NCBI GenBank assembly: GCA_003512125.1
Contig: DOSQ01000137.1
Span: forward strand, 1-11,896
DNA from: Acidaminococcaceae bacterium
GTDB taxonomy: Bacteria > Bacillota > Negativicutes > Acidaminococcales > Acidaminococcaceae
DNA length: 11,896 nucleotides
Reading direction: 5' to 3'
Below the pieces are notes generated by a model. The model was given only the letters and a program-made list of their open reading frames with translations, searched no databases and was not told the DNA's origin. Positions 1 to 8,031 of this stretch are shown here, in pieces (within the stretch, counting starts at the first letter, position 1; every line of letters begins with the position of its first letter). A program made the translations under genes and the position numbers.

Positions 1-218
1 GCAGCGATATTCCGATTTTCAGAGAAGTAACTCAGGGAAATGCGGATTTCTTTACAGTACAGGACGCAGCAAATCTTGCGGAATGTCTTGTAAGGTGGAT
101 GCAGTCCAATCAGCATCCTGATTCCCATAAGATTCCCGTTTATTCCTGGCAGGAATCGGCGCGGGAAGTTTTGGATATTGTCGGAGGAAAAGCTGAACCC
201 TATAAGGTATTGCAATAA
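1..218 (+). CDS. C-terminal end of a GT4-type glycosyltransferase (5' end outside window)
   Basis: The open frame enters from the left edge (first full codon at base 3) and ends at TAA 216-218, giving 71 residues. It opens with SDIPIFREV. That segment is typical of the C-terminal Rossmann domain of GT4 family transferases, where it follows the donor-sugar-binding E-x7-E motif. The rest (DAANLAECLVRWM, then a helical tail with SWQESAREVLDIV) matches the usual closing helices of GT-B enzymes. It probably transfers a sugar from a nucleotide-sugar donor to the growing lipid-linked repeat unit at the cytoplasmic face of the membrane. The catalytic part is outside the window, so donor and linkage cannot be inferred. 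It is followed after 60 bases by another glycosyltransferase on the same strand, consistent with one polysaccharide operon. Confidence 0.8.
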   Translation, partial: SDIPIFREVTQGNADFFTVQDAANLAECLVRWMQSNQHPDSHKIPVYSWQESAREVLDIVGGKAEPYKVLQ

Positions 219-262
219 TAGAATTATAATCTTTCGCATCTGCACAATAAGCTTTTAGTTTT

Positions 263-270
263 GGAAAGGA
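263..270 (+). promoter_or_regulatory. Ribosome binding site that sets the start of the next gene
   Basis: GGAAAGGA lies 8 bases before ATG 279-281. The longer frame opens with TTG at 261, but that codon lies at the edge of this Shine-Dalgarno site and has no site of its own. ATG 279 is therefore the better start. Confidence 0.7.
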
Positions 271-278
271 TCGAGTTT

Positions 279-1694
279 ATGTTTTCTCGTAACCTCAAGC
301 AAGTTATTGTTTCTGTAACTTCGTATCCTGCCAGGATCAACGAGGTTGTTTTAGCTATCAAAACGATTTACAGGCAAACGATGTTGCCGGACAAGGTTAT
401 ATTGTGGTTAGGGGAAGAAAAATTCCCGAATAAATTTGATGACTTGCCAAAAGAACTTTTGCAACTGATGGAAGAAAAGCATCTTGAAATCCGATGGTGT
501 GAAGATCTGGGGCCGCATACCAAGTATTTTTATGCTTTCAAAGAATTCCCGGACGCTTTAGTTATTACTATTGATGATGATATATTGTATCCGCCGGACC
601 GTATTAAAAATCTGTATCGATGTTATTTACGTTTCCCACAAGCTGTTTCTGCAGGTCGGGCGGATTTTGTTCCCATATCAGAGCATGAGGAAATGCCGCC
701 CGTTACCATATGGCCGGAAGAGGTTGACGCCTGGATATTGCAACCTTCCATGCAGTTATATGCGATGGGTGTAAATTGTGTTTTATATCCTACAGTTCTT
801 TTTTCTCAGGTAACGGAACTGCTTGATAAAGAAACAATCAGACGTGTTTGTCCCTATGCAGATGATTTGTGGTTGAAGGCAATGCAGGCGGTGGCAGGTA
901 TTCCAGTTGTTGTAGCCGAACCTGATCAGCCGTTGCCTATATCGACCGAGGAATCGCAGGAAACAGCTTTATGGCACTATAATTGCAGAGATGGCGGCAA
1001 TAATGTACAGTGGAAACAGATCGAAAAGGAAATCGACGGCCGTTATGGGAAGGGATTTTTGCGCGAAAGACTGTTGGATAAATCCGTTGGCAAAGATCTG
1101 ACCGGAAGCAAAGCTTTGATAGAGTTAGCAAGATATTTTCAAAGAAAAGCTCAAAAGCTGCAAAACCAGTATGCAAAGTTTTATACACTTCGTATGGATA
1201 TAAAAAATATTGGAGGCAGAGGTTGCAATCTGGCAGAGCGGATTGTAACTCCCAAAGCGTTTTCTGTAAGCAAATCGAAATGGCGGTCAAACGGCTTGAA
1301 GATTGAGTGTGTGTCAGATAAAATGCAGATAGTAATTCAATGTGAAGGAGACGGACAACTCGAAATTGACCTTCTGGGACGGAATATGCGAAATGCTTTC
1401 GGAAAAAGATATCCTGTCTGGATTGATGTTAATTGGTTTGCGGTAAATGGAGAGGTTATTTTTAATGATATTCATACCGTCTGTTATGATAAAAGGTACA
1501 TTTACAAAAGACCTGTATCAGACGGAGAGTTGCTTGAACTGGAACTGGAATGGTCAGAGTGTCAGTCGTCTCTTACCGTGGATGCTGTAAAAAGGATGGA
1601 ACCGGAATTAAAAAATGGCTGGTCGTTTAAAGTTGAAAGAATTATAATGTATTTACCGAGGATAATTCGGAACAGGATACTGAAAAAGGGTTAG
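279..1694 (+). CDS. GT-A-type glycosyltransferase with extra C-terminal domain
   Basis: From ATG 279 this is 471 residues. The N-terminal part begins VIVSVTSYPARI followed by a helix and MLPDKVILWL, a pattern I recall from GT-A transferases in capsule and LPS clusters. TIDDDILYPPD (about residues 97-107) supplies a DxD-type motif expected to bind the metal and nucleotide sugar, and PYADDLWLKA (about 192-201) is a likely catalytic-side acidic motif. There is no signal peptide or membrane span, so it should act in the cytoplasm. Residues about 325-455 form a separate beta-rich region (LKIECVSDKMQIVIQCEGDG, then PVWIDVNWFAVNGEVIF) that is not part of the GT fold. I recall similar tails on other capsule enzymes of Bacillota. 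The stop is 4 bases before the next start, so it is cotranscribed with the ligase/polymerase gene. Donor and acceptor are unknown. Confidence 0.75.
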   Translation: MFSRNLKQVIVSVTSYPARINEVVLAIKTIYRQTMLPDKVILWLGEEKFPNKFDDLPKELLQLMEEKHLEIRWCEDLGPHTKYFYAFKEFPDALVITIDDDILYPPDRIKNLYRCYLRFPQAVSAGRADFVPISEHEEMPPVTIWPEEVDAWILQPSMQLYAMGVNCVLYPTVLFSQVTELLDKETIRRVCPYADDLWLKAMQAVAGIPVVVAEPDQPLPISTEESQETALWHYNCRDGGNNVQWKQIEKEIDGRYGKGFLRERLLDKSVGKDLTGSKALIELARYFQRKAQKLQNQYAKFYTLRMDIKNIGGRGCNLAERIVTPKAFSVSKSKWRSNGLKIECVSDKMQIVIQCEGDGQLEIDLLGRNMRNAFGKRYPVWIDVNWFAVNGEVIFNDIHTVCYDKRYIYKRPVSDGELLELELEWSECQSSLTVDAVKRMEPELKNGWSFKVERIIMYLPRIIRNRILKKG

Positions 1695-1698
1695 GCGT

Positions 1699-2910
1699 AT
1701 GTTGGATATTCAGGAAAGTAAATTAATAAAATACCTGACGTTTTTTTCCACCCTGGCAATTTGCACGGTGCGTCCTGTTACGGCGGTAGGAGAACTTGCA
1801 ATGGGCATCGCGCTGTTGCTGGGAATTATTTTGCGGTATAATAATAAAAACGATTTTTCTATTTTAAATGAAGAAATAAAAGGATATATGAAAGCCTATG
1901 GCGTATTTGTTTTGCTGACTATACCGTCTATACTCGTTTCCGATAGCCTCGTTGCAAGCATAAAAGCATTTTTCGATTTATGGATTTGGCGATACGTAAT
2001 ATTTATAATCATTGCGGTCTTTATTAAACGTAGAGAATACCTTGTTAATATGCTGGCGGCCTTTTTGGCTGTAAGTTCTGCTGAATGTTTGTTTACACTG
2101 GTTGAAGTATTGAACCATATAAGGGCCGATGGCCGCGGCTGGGGATTTGGCGGCAATCCACTGATAATTGCAGGAGTTATGTGTATGTTGCTGCCTGTTG
2201 TAGTGGTCATCCTTATGGATCCCGGTTTTGAAAAGAAACTGAAAAAAATATCTGTGTTTGCTGTTATCAGCATTCTTGTGGGACTTTTATGCAATAAGAG
2301 CCGGGGCGCCTGGCTGACAGAATTGATTGTGATTCCTGTTGCGACGTACCGATATATAAAACAGAAAAAATCTTACCTCGCAGTTATGTTGGCAGTATTT
2401 TTTGGAATAGCAGGATTTATGGTAAGCAACCCTCAATATGTGCAGAGGGTTCAATCTATTACTAATATCACTACGGACCGGTCCAACGCAGACCGTATCT
2501 GGGTTTGGAGATCCGCATTGGACATGCTGAGGGCGCATCCTGCGACCGGTGTAGGAGTTGGCCGGTTCAAAGTCAGGTACCAGACAGAATATAAATATAT
2601 GCAGGAAAGCCAAAAACTGACTCATGCCCACAATAATTTTCTCCAGATAAGCGCTGAGAATGGTATCATCGGACTGGCAGGGTTCCTATATTTCATTGGT
2701 TATTACCTGTATAGAAGTTTGCGAAATTACTGTATTAAAAAAAATCCGTATGATATCCTTGTTTTTACTACCTTTTTTGGATATATCTGCCTGTTTGGGC
2801 TGATTGATTATTCGTTGGGCATTTCGACAGGAATCCGTATCATGTGGTTTCTGCTGGCGGTTTTATTACAGTTGAAGGAAACGGAAAGGCAATACTGTGA
2901 AACAGAATAA
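1699..2910 (+). CDS. O-antigen ligase/polymerase-like (Wzy/WaaL) membrane protein
   Basis: This 403-residue protein is almost entirely hydrophobic, with about 10-12 predicted membrane segments and one larger external loop at roughly residues 245-315. Hallmarks of the Wzy_C/O-antigen ligase family are NKSRGAWL (199-206), the loop stretch RIWVWRSALDMLRAHPATG (266-284) with GVGVGRFK after it, and HAHNNFLQISAENGIIGLAG (309-328). In this family the conserved Arg and His residues act on undecaprenyl-linked glycans at the outer face of the membrane, either polymerising repeat units (Wzy) or ligating the glycan to its final acceptor (WaaL). Sequence alone does not separate these roles; inside a cluster with WbaP a polymerase role is my preference. 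AAAAAGGG lies 8 bases before ATG 1699. The 3' end overlaps the WbaP-like gene by 14 bases, suggesting translational coupling. Confidence 0.85.
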   Translation: MLDIQESKLIKYLTFFSTLAICTVRPVTAVGELAMGIALLLGIILRYNNKNDFSILNEEIKGYMKAYGVFVLLTIPSILVSDSLVASIKAFFDLWIWRYVIFIIIAVFIKRREYLVNMLAAFLAVSSAECLFTLVEVLNHIRADGRGWGFGGNPLIIAGVMCMLLPVVVVILMDPGFEKKLKKISVFAVISILVGLLCNKSRGAWLTELIVIPVATYRYIKQKKSYLAVMLAVFFGIAGFMVSNPQYVQRVQSITNITTDRSNADRIWVWRSALDMLRAHPATGVGVGRFKVRYQTEYKYMQESQKLTHAHNNFLQISAENGIIGLAGFLYFIGYYLYRSLRNYCIKKNPYDILVFTTFFGYICLFGLIDYSLGISTGIRIMWFLLAVLLQLKETERQYCETE

Positions 2911-4390
2911 CCTTTTGGCATCAGTGGATGACGGCGAAAGCTATAATAAAATACAGGCGCATAAAATACCTTTCAAAGATAAGTATGCCCATATCCTGTT
3001 GCCGGCTTTGCTTGTGATTATCGATTACTGTGCTGTCCTGGCGTCAGAGCAACTGGCGTTTATGCTGCGGAATTTTCTGATTAAGAATCACGGTACGCTG
3101 CATATTTCTCCGCTGCATTTTTACGTGGTCTGCCCGGCAATCTTTCTTTTATTTTTGCATATTTGCCAGCTGCATACACGGCAGATGCAATTCTGGCGGG
3201 TGATTGCCGGTATTTTTAAAGCCTGCCTGTACGGTTTTTTAACTGAAGTACTGTTTCTGTATGTAATACAGGCTGCAGGGACTACGTCGCGGTTGTACAC
3301 GGTGCTGCTGTGGATTTTGACTTTTTTTACAATCCTTCTTTTCCGTTACATAGTAAAAGTTACACTGGATAAGACGGCTTTTATTTCGGAACCGGTACTG
3401 CTCCTGGGCACGGGGATGAATGCAGAGATTGTTGTAGAGCATTTGCGGTCAGACATGGGGTTCCCGTATCGGTTTATCGGTTATTTGGAAGATGAGCGGG
3501 AGACTCCTGCGGCAACGTTGTCACAATTACCGAAATTGGGGACATTTGCGGAGGCGGCGTCTATAGTCAGGGAAACCGGTGTCCAGAAGGTTCTGGTTCT
3601 TGCGTCAGGCCTCAGCCGTGCAAGTATACAGAAGATTGTTTATGAATTACAGCCTTTGGTTCGGGGGATCAGTGTGATTCCGGATATGGAGATGCTGCCG
3701 TTCCTGACTGTGGATATAGAAAGCCTGATTGACGGGCGCGTGGTTGTGTTCAGAATGCGGAACAATTTGAAAAACCGTTGGAACCGTATCCTGAAATATT
3801 TGTTTGACTGGTGCGCTGCCCTGCTGGGAGGGATCATTGTTTCTCCGGTCGTGCTGGGTATCGCGCTATGGATATGGAAAGACTCACCGGGACCGGTGAT
3901 TTTTAAACACAAACGCATTGGCCAGTGCGGAAAAGAGTTCTGGTGTTATAAGTTTCGCACCATGAGTGTGGACGCAAAAGAGAAACTGGAAAAACTGCTG
4001 GAAACGGATCCGGAGGCAAAAAAAGAATGGGAAGAGAATTACAAACTGAAAAACGATCCCCGGATTACCCGTAGCGGAAGGTTCCTGCGTCGTACCAGCC
4101 TGGACGAGCTGCCCCAGATATTTAACGTGCTGAAAGGGGAAATGAGTCTGGTAGGCCCCCGGCCCATCATCAGGGACGAAATACCCCGCTATGGAAAGTA
4201 TATTGAGGATTATTATATGGTACGTCCCGGCATTACCGGTATGTGGCAGACCGGCGGACGCAATGACATTGATTACGACGAACGGGTGCAGATGGATACC
4301 TGGTATGTGCGGAACTGGAATATCTGGTTCGATATTGTGTTGTTGTGGAGAACGATCGCAGTGGTATTGGGCCAAAAGGGTGCGTACTGA
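2897..4390 (+). CDS. wbaP: WbaP-family undecaprenyl-phosphate sugar phosphotransferase
   Basis: A 497-residue polyprenyl-phosphate hexose-1-phosphate transferase that starts repeat-unit synthesis by moving a sugar phosphate (Gal-1-P in classic WbaP) from UDP-sugar to undecaprenyl phosphate. Four or five hydrophobic segments occupy about residues 30-157. A Rossmann-like middle domain (VLLLGTGMNAEIVVEHL, 167-183) follows, then a re-entrant membrane helix (about 303-327), and the catalytic domain with KRIGQCGKEFWCYKFRTMS (339-357), LRRTSLDELPQIFNVLKGEM (397-416), SLVGPRP (417-423) and RPGITGMWQTGGRN (443-456). The Asp-Glu pair in SLDELPQ is the family's catalytic pair. The ending LGQKGAY is typical of full-length WbaP-type enzymes. 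The start is GTG 2897 with GGAAAGG 7 bases upstream, inside the end of the preceding gene. Its late codons look more GC-rich than the GT genes around it. A glucose-specific WcaJ-like activity is the main alternative. Confidence 0.88.
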   Translation: MKQNNLLASVDDGESYNKIQAHKIPFKDKYAHILLPALLVIIDYCAVLASEQLAFMLRNFLIKNHGTLHISPLHFYVVCPAIFLLFLHICQLHTRQMQFWRVIAGIFKACLYGFLTEVLFLYVIQAAGTTSRLYTVLLWILTFFTILLFRYIVKVTLDKTAFISEPVLLLGTGMNAEIVVEHLRSDMGFPYRFIGYLEDERETPAATLSQLPKLGTFAEAASIVRETGVQKVLVLASGLSRASIQKIVYELQPLVRGISVIPDMEMLPFLTVDIESLIDGRVVVFRMRNNLKNRWNRILKYLFDWCAALLGGIIVSPVVLGIALWIWKDSPGPVIFKHKRIGQCGKEFWCYKFRTMSVDAKEKLEKLLETDPEAKKEWEENYKLKNDPRITRSGRFLRRTSLDELPQIFNVLKGEMSLVGPRPIIRDEIPRYGKYIEDYYMVRPGITGMWQTGGRNDIDYDERVQMDTWYVRNWNIWFDIVLLWRTIAVVLGQKGAY

Positions 4391-4461
4391 TTGGTTTGTT
4401 ATGATAGCCTGAAAAGAATTCTGTTGAAACGCAAAGTTTAAGCAAAACAAGGTGTAATTAA

Positions 4462-5625
4462 GTGAAAAAGATACTGCAGATATCTAATTATTTGTATCCG
4501 AATATTGGCGGAATAGAGCAGATCGCGCGTGATATAGCGAATGCTATTACGTCAGATGGACACTATGAACAGAAAATAATATGTTTCAATGAAACAGCAA
4601 GAGACGGTGACTATATTTGCAATCGAAAAGAAACAATTCATGATGTAGTAGATGGAGTTGAAGTGATACGCTGTGGCTGTATTACCAAAAAAGCTTCACA
4701 GTCTATTTCATTAACATTTGCGCGCGAATTAAAAAAAGTGATGGATGAATTTAAGCCGGATATTGTGTTTTTCCATTATCCTAATCCTTTCGAAGCGCAG
4801 TTTTTGCAGTTTTTTTTTAACAGAAATTTTAAATTTGTTTTATACTGGCATTTGGATATCGTAAAACAAAAAGTATTGAGGCATCTTTTTTACGGACAAA
4901 CAATCCGACTTTTGGAACGCGCGGACATCATCGTTGCCACAAGCCCGATGTATATTGACGGGAGCCTATTCTTAAGCAGAAGCAAATATAGAAACAAATG
5001 TGTGGTAATACCGAATTGTATAAGTGAAAGCCGCTTGTCTGTAACGGATGATATTACACAAAGGGCTGAAAGAATCAGATTAGAAAATGAAGGGAAAATA
5101 ATCTGTTTTGGCGTAGGGAGACATATCCCATATAAAGGGTTTAACTATTTAGTGGATGCATCCAAATATCTTGACGACCGGTTTAGAATTTTTATCGGAG
5201 GCAGGGGCGAGTTAACAGGGAAGCTGAAAAAACAGGCTCTTGGCGATTATAAAATTAGATTTTTAGGGCGTGTCAGCGATGAAGAACTGACAGCTTATTT
5301 TTTGGCTATGGATATTTTTTGCTTTCCGTCCATTACAAAAAACGAAGCTTTTGGCATTGCATTAGCGGAAGGCATGTTTTTTGGCAAACCGGCAGTTACC
5401 TTCCATATTCCGGGTTCAGGTGTTAACTATGTGAATCTGAAAGATGTAACTGGTTTAGAAGTCCCTAACGGAGACAGTCAGGCCTATGCAGAAGCAATCA
5501 AACAGCTGGCAGTGGATTCGACTTTGAGACATAAAATGGGAATCGAAGCAAAAAACAGAGTTAAAAAACTTTTTTTATCAGGCTCATTTAGGGAAGCTAT
5601 CCTTTCTATGATACATGAGTTATGA
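4462..5625 (+). CDS. GT4 family glycosyltransferase
   Basis: A 387-residue GT-B-fold retaining glycosyltransferase, cytoplasmic or peripheral to the membrane. The N-terminal acceptor domain begins LQISNYLYPNIGGIEQIARD (5-24) with the glycine-rich loop typical of the family. The second domain starts near VVIPNCISESRL (181-192), continues with GVGRHIPYKGFNYLVDA (217-233) and FIGGRGEL (244-251), and carries the E-x7-E donor-site motif as E295 and E303 in NEAFGIALAE. Length is normal for GT4. GTG 4462 is chosen because AAGGTG at 4449-4454 sits 7 bases before it and MKKILQISNY is a standard GT4 opening. A T9 run at 4810-4818 encodes FFF at 117-119 and is a possible slippage site. The TGA stop shares bases with the ATG of the next small ORF. 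The sugar transferred is unknown. Confidence 0.88.
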   Translation: MKKILQISNYLYPNIGGIEQIARDIANAITSDGHYEQKIICFNETARDGDYICNRKETIHDVVDGVEVIRCGCITKKASQSISLTFARELKKVMDEFKPDIVFFHYPNPFEAQFLQFFFNRNFKFVLYWHLDIVKQKVLRHLFYGQTIRLLERADIIVATSPMYIDGSLFLSRSKYRNKCVVIPNCISESRLSVTDDITQRAERIRLENEGKIICFGVGRHIPYKGFNYLVDASKYLDDRFRIFIGGRGELTGKLKKQALGDYKIRFLGRVSDEELTAYFLAMDIFCFPSITKNEAFGIALAEGMFFGKPAVTFHIPGSGVNYVNLKDVTGLEVPNGDSQAYAEAIKQLAVDSTLRHKMGIEAKNRVKKLFLSGSFREAILSMIHEL

Positions 5626-5750
5626 TTGCACCGGAAATGAAGCATGCTATACAAGATATTACAGAGATTCATATTGCAGAAGTACAGATTGGCGATGAAC
5701 TTACTGAAGAAGATATAGAGAGATTAGACTGGAACTGGACAAATATATGA
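5622..5750 (+). CDS. 42-residue acidic ORF bridged by ATGA overlaps to both neighbours
   Basis: The ORF runs from ATG 5622, inside the ATGA that ends the upstream GT4 gene, to TGA 5748-5750, inside the ATGA that starts the next GT4 gene. It therefore exactly fills the space between two coding genes. It encodes 42 residues starting MIAPEMKHAIQDITEIH and ending DIERLDWNWTNI, with 11 Asp/Glu and 2 Lys/Arg, no membrane segment and no cysteine. I do not recognise a family. No strong ribosome binding site precedes it, so translation would depend on reinitiation from the upstream gene; the downstream gene also lacks a clear site and may rely on this ORF being read. It may be a genuine small protein, a coupling ORF, or the C-terminal remnant of a lost gene. 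The double overlap and in-frame length favour translation. Confidence 0.5.
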   Translation: MIAPEMKHAIQDITEIHIAEVQIGDELTEEDIERLDWNWTNI

Positions 5751-6799
5751 AAAAAAAATATGCCATTAACGGCCTGTTTCTGACACAGAAAATTACGGGA
5801 ATTCAAAGATTTGCTTATGAGATTACAAAAGGGCTGGATCAGCTTTCTGATAAAAACGAGGTTGTTTTGGTCGTTCCTGATGAAGCTGAGATTAAAGTTC
5901 AGTTTAAGAATATTTCTGTTGTAAAATACGGATCCTTGAAAGGAATTTTATGGGAACAGGTTAATTATCCCGGTTTCTTACGGAAGAATAACTGTCTGGC
6001 CCTTTGCATGACCAATGTGCTTCCGTTATTTTACCGAAAAGGTATCATTGTAATCCATGATGTGAGTTATAAGGCAAATCCACATTTTTTTACCGGATTG
6101 CGAAACAGAATTTCTGCTTTCTGGCATTGTGTCAACTACCATGCAGGGCTCCATTCGAAAATGAAGATTCTAACAGTTTCTAATTTTTCAAAAACGGAGA
6201 TACAGAAATATTATAAAATTGAAGCTGAAAGAATTCATGTGGTTTACCCCGCGTGGCAACATATGAGCAACGTTCATCCGTCGGCAACACTATATGAACG
6301 TTATCCACAATTAAAAGAAAAGAATTATTATTTCTCGATGGCATCACTGGCTCCGAACAAGAACATAAAATGGATCATGCAAGCAGCAAAGCAACATCCG
6401 GATCAACTGTTTGTAATAGCCGGAGGCGGTAAATTTAATGAGAAAAAACCTTCTAATACACTGTTTTTGGGTTATATTTCGGACGAAGATGCTAAGACAC
6501 TTATGGCAAATTGTAAAGCATTTATATTTCCAACCTATTATGAGGGATTTGGTATGCCGCCATTGGAAGCAGCAGCATGCGGGGCGCCGCAGATTATTGT
6601 CTCCGATACGCCATGTATGCGGGAGGTTTATGGTGAGTATGCGTCTTACGTGAATCCATATAATCCGGAAAACTGGATCGTTGAAGAGTGTAAAAATGAA
6701 AATTTGAACGAGCTTTTAGAAAAATATTCCTGGAAAGCAACGGCGGAAGTTATAAAAAGGGTAATGGAAGAAACTGGTCAGAATGGCATAGCGTTGTGA
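5747..6799 (+). CDS. GT4 family glycosyltransferase (mannosyltransferase-like)
   Basis: A 350-residue GT-B transferase. It opens KYAINGLFLTQKITGIQRFA (4-23), matching the sub-group of GT4 enzymes whose N-terminal loop reads GIxRxxxEi. VIHDVSYKANP (102-112) and LTVSNFSKTEIQKYY (142-156) are standard landmarks of that sub-group, as is the second-domain start YFSMASLAPNKNI (195-207). The donor-site E-x7-E motif is E266 and E274 in YEGFGMPPLEA, followed by CGAPQIIVSD. Many relatives are annotated as mannosyl- or rhamnosyltransferases, but specificity cannot be read here. ATG 5747 overlaps the stop of the 42-residue ORF. Codons 2-4 are all AAA, making an A9 run at 5750-5758 directly after the start. 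Its TGA shares bases with a GTG that opens the following short ORF. Confidence 0.87.
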   Translation: MKKKYAINGLFLTQKITGIQRFAYEITKGLDQLSDKNEVVLVVPDEAEIKVQFKNISVVKYGSLKGILWEQVNYPGFLRKNNCLALCMTNVLPLFYRKGIIVIHDVSYKANPHFFTGLRNRISAFWHCVNYHAGLHSKMKILTVSNFSKTEIQKYYKIEAERIHVVYPAWQHMSNVHPSATLYERYPQLKEKNYYFSMASLAPNKNIKWIMQAAKQHPDQLFVIAGGGKFNEKKPSNTLFLGYISDEDAKTLMANCKAFIFPTYYEGFGMPPLEAAACGAPQIIVSDTPCMREVYGEYASYVNPYNPENWIVEECKNENLNELLEKYSWKATAEVIKRVMEETGQNGIAL

Positions 6800-6909
6800 A
6801 AATAGAAGTTTCAAAGCAGGACATAATATGGACTAATCTTTCTACAATTATAAGCTTACTTATTGGAGTTTACACAAAGAAACTTTACATTTGTATGAAA
6901 AAGTGTTGA
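6796..6909 (+). pseudogene. Probable stump of a Wzx-type polysaccharide flippase
   Basis: GTG 6796-6798 overlaps the TGA of the GT4 gene and opens a 37-residue frame: MKIEVSKQDIIWTNLSTIIS, then a short hydrophobic stretch and a basic end (VYTKKLYICMKKC) before TGA 6907. The opening K-x-DIIW-x-x-(L/I)-(S/G)-T-x-x-S-L resembles, from memory, the N-termini of oligosaccharide-repeat-unit flippases, which run about 400-500 residues. Here the frame ends 24 bases before glf. An in-frame start at a coupling overlap followed by loss of the rest suggests that a wzx gene once stood here and was deleted after about 25 codons. The alternative is a small single-span membrane peptide of unknown role. The remaining bases up to glf hold only its ribosome binding site. 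Confidence 0.45.
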
Positions 6910-6933
6910 GCAGGAAATAAAGGTGACTTTTCT

Positions 6934-8025
6934 ATGTACAATTACTTAATCGTTGGCAGCGGTCTTTTCGGAAGTGTCTTTGCTCATGAAGCCAAAAAAC
7001 GCGGGAAATCTGTTTTAGTTATTGAACGCCGAAGCCATGCCGGTGGAAACATCTACTGCGAGGAAAAAGAAGGAATCAATATTCATAAATACGGCGCTCA
7101 TATTTTCCATACGGATTATAAAGATGTGTGGGACTATGTAAACCAGTTTGTTGAGTTTAATAACTTTGTTAATTCGCCTGTTGCCAATTACAAAGGGGAA
7201 CTGTACAACCTCCCTTTCAACATGAATACGTTCTCCAGGATGTGGGGTGTGATTACACCGGCGGAAGCGGCGGCCAAAATTGCGGGACAGCGCAAGGCCA
7301 TAACAGGCGAACCGAAAAATCTGGAAGAGCAGGCTATTTCGTTAATCGGTACTGATGTTTATACGAAACTGATCAAAGGTTATACGGAAAAACAGTGGGG
7401 CCGGAGATGTACGGAACTTCCGGCGTTTATTATCCGGCGTCTGCCTGTACGTTACACCTTTGATAACAACTACTTTAATGACCGCTATCAGGGGATTCCC
7501 ATGGGGGGATATAATAAACTGACTGAAGCCCTGTTAGAAGGCGTTGAAGTCCGGTTAGATGTGGATTACAACCAGCAACGGGAAGCATATAAGAGAATTG
7601 CTGAAGTCATTGTTTATACTGGCCCCATTGATGCGTTTTTCGATTACAGTTTAGGTCAGCTGGAATATCGGAGCCTGCGTTTTGAAACAGAGCGGCTGGA
7701 AGAAGAAAACCATCAGGGTGTGGCGATAGTGAACTATACGGAACGGGAAATTCCTTATACGCGCACAATCGAACACAAGCATTTCGAGTTTGGAAAACAG
7801 CCGGTAACTTATGTGACGAAAGAATATCCGGCTGAATGGACACCGGGAGAAGAAGCTTATTATCCGGTGAACAATGACAGAAACCAAAAGTTGTATGCGC
7901 AGTATGCGGAACTAGCTCAAAAGGAGAAAAACGTTATTTTTGGCGGACGACTGGCAGAATACAAGTATTATGATATGGACGATGTAATTCGGAGCGCACT
8001 GGATACGGTGAAAAGGATATTATAG
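6934..8025 (+). CDS. glf: UDP-galactopyranose mutase
   Basis: A 363-residue flavoenzyme interconverting UDP-galactopyranose and UDP-galactofuranose in the cytoplasm, which supplies the furanose donor for the surface glycan. The FAD-binding Rossmann motif is IVGSGLFGSVFAHEA (6-20), with ERRSHAGGNIY (31-41) and HKYGAHIFHT (51-60), all standard for Glf. GYTEKQWGRRCTELP (149-163), RYTFDNNYFNDRYQGIPMGG (173-192) and VIYTGP-like VIVYTGPIDAFFDY (225-238) complete the family signature. The C-terminal FGGRLAEYKYYDMDD (336-350) includes the Arg/Tyr region that contacts substrate and flavin. Length is normal (about 360-390). AAAGGTGA lies 7 bases before ATG 6934. A wrecked GT2 gene follows 6 bases after its stop; that gene may once have used the furanose donor, so UDP-Galf may now need a transferase encoded elsewhere. 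Confidence 0.97.
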   Translation: MYNYLIVGSGLFGSVFAHEAKKRGKSVLVIERRSHAGGNIYCEEKEGINIHKYGAHIFHTDYKDVWDYVNQFVEFNNFVNSPVANYKGELYNLPFNMNTFSRMWGVITPAEAAAKIAGQRKAITGEPKNLEEQAISLIGTDVYTKLIKGYTEKQWGRRCTELPAFIIRRLPVRYTFDNNYFNDRYQGIPMGGYNKLTEALLEGVEVRLDVDYNQQREAYKRIAEVIVYTGPIDAFFDYSLGQLEYRSLRFETERLEEENHQGVAIVNYTEREIPYTRTIEHKHFEFGKQPVTYVTKEYPAEWTPGEEAYYPVNNDRNQKLYAQYAELAQKEKNVIFGGRLAEYKYYDMDDVIRSALDTVKRIL

Positions 8026-8031
8026 AAGCAA

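Noticed and set aside
261..278. TTG 261 as the start of the first complete glycosyltransferase gene.
   Set aside because: The GGAAAGGA site at 263-270 overlaps the extra codons and is well placed for ATG 279.
3884..4450. A 188-codon minus-strand frame opposite the end of the WbaP-like gene.
   Set aside because: Composition is typical of an antisense shadow, no start signal is evident, and the + strand carries conserved catalytic motifs throughout.
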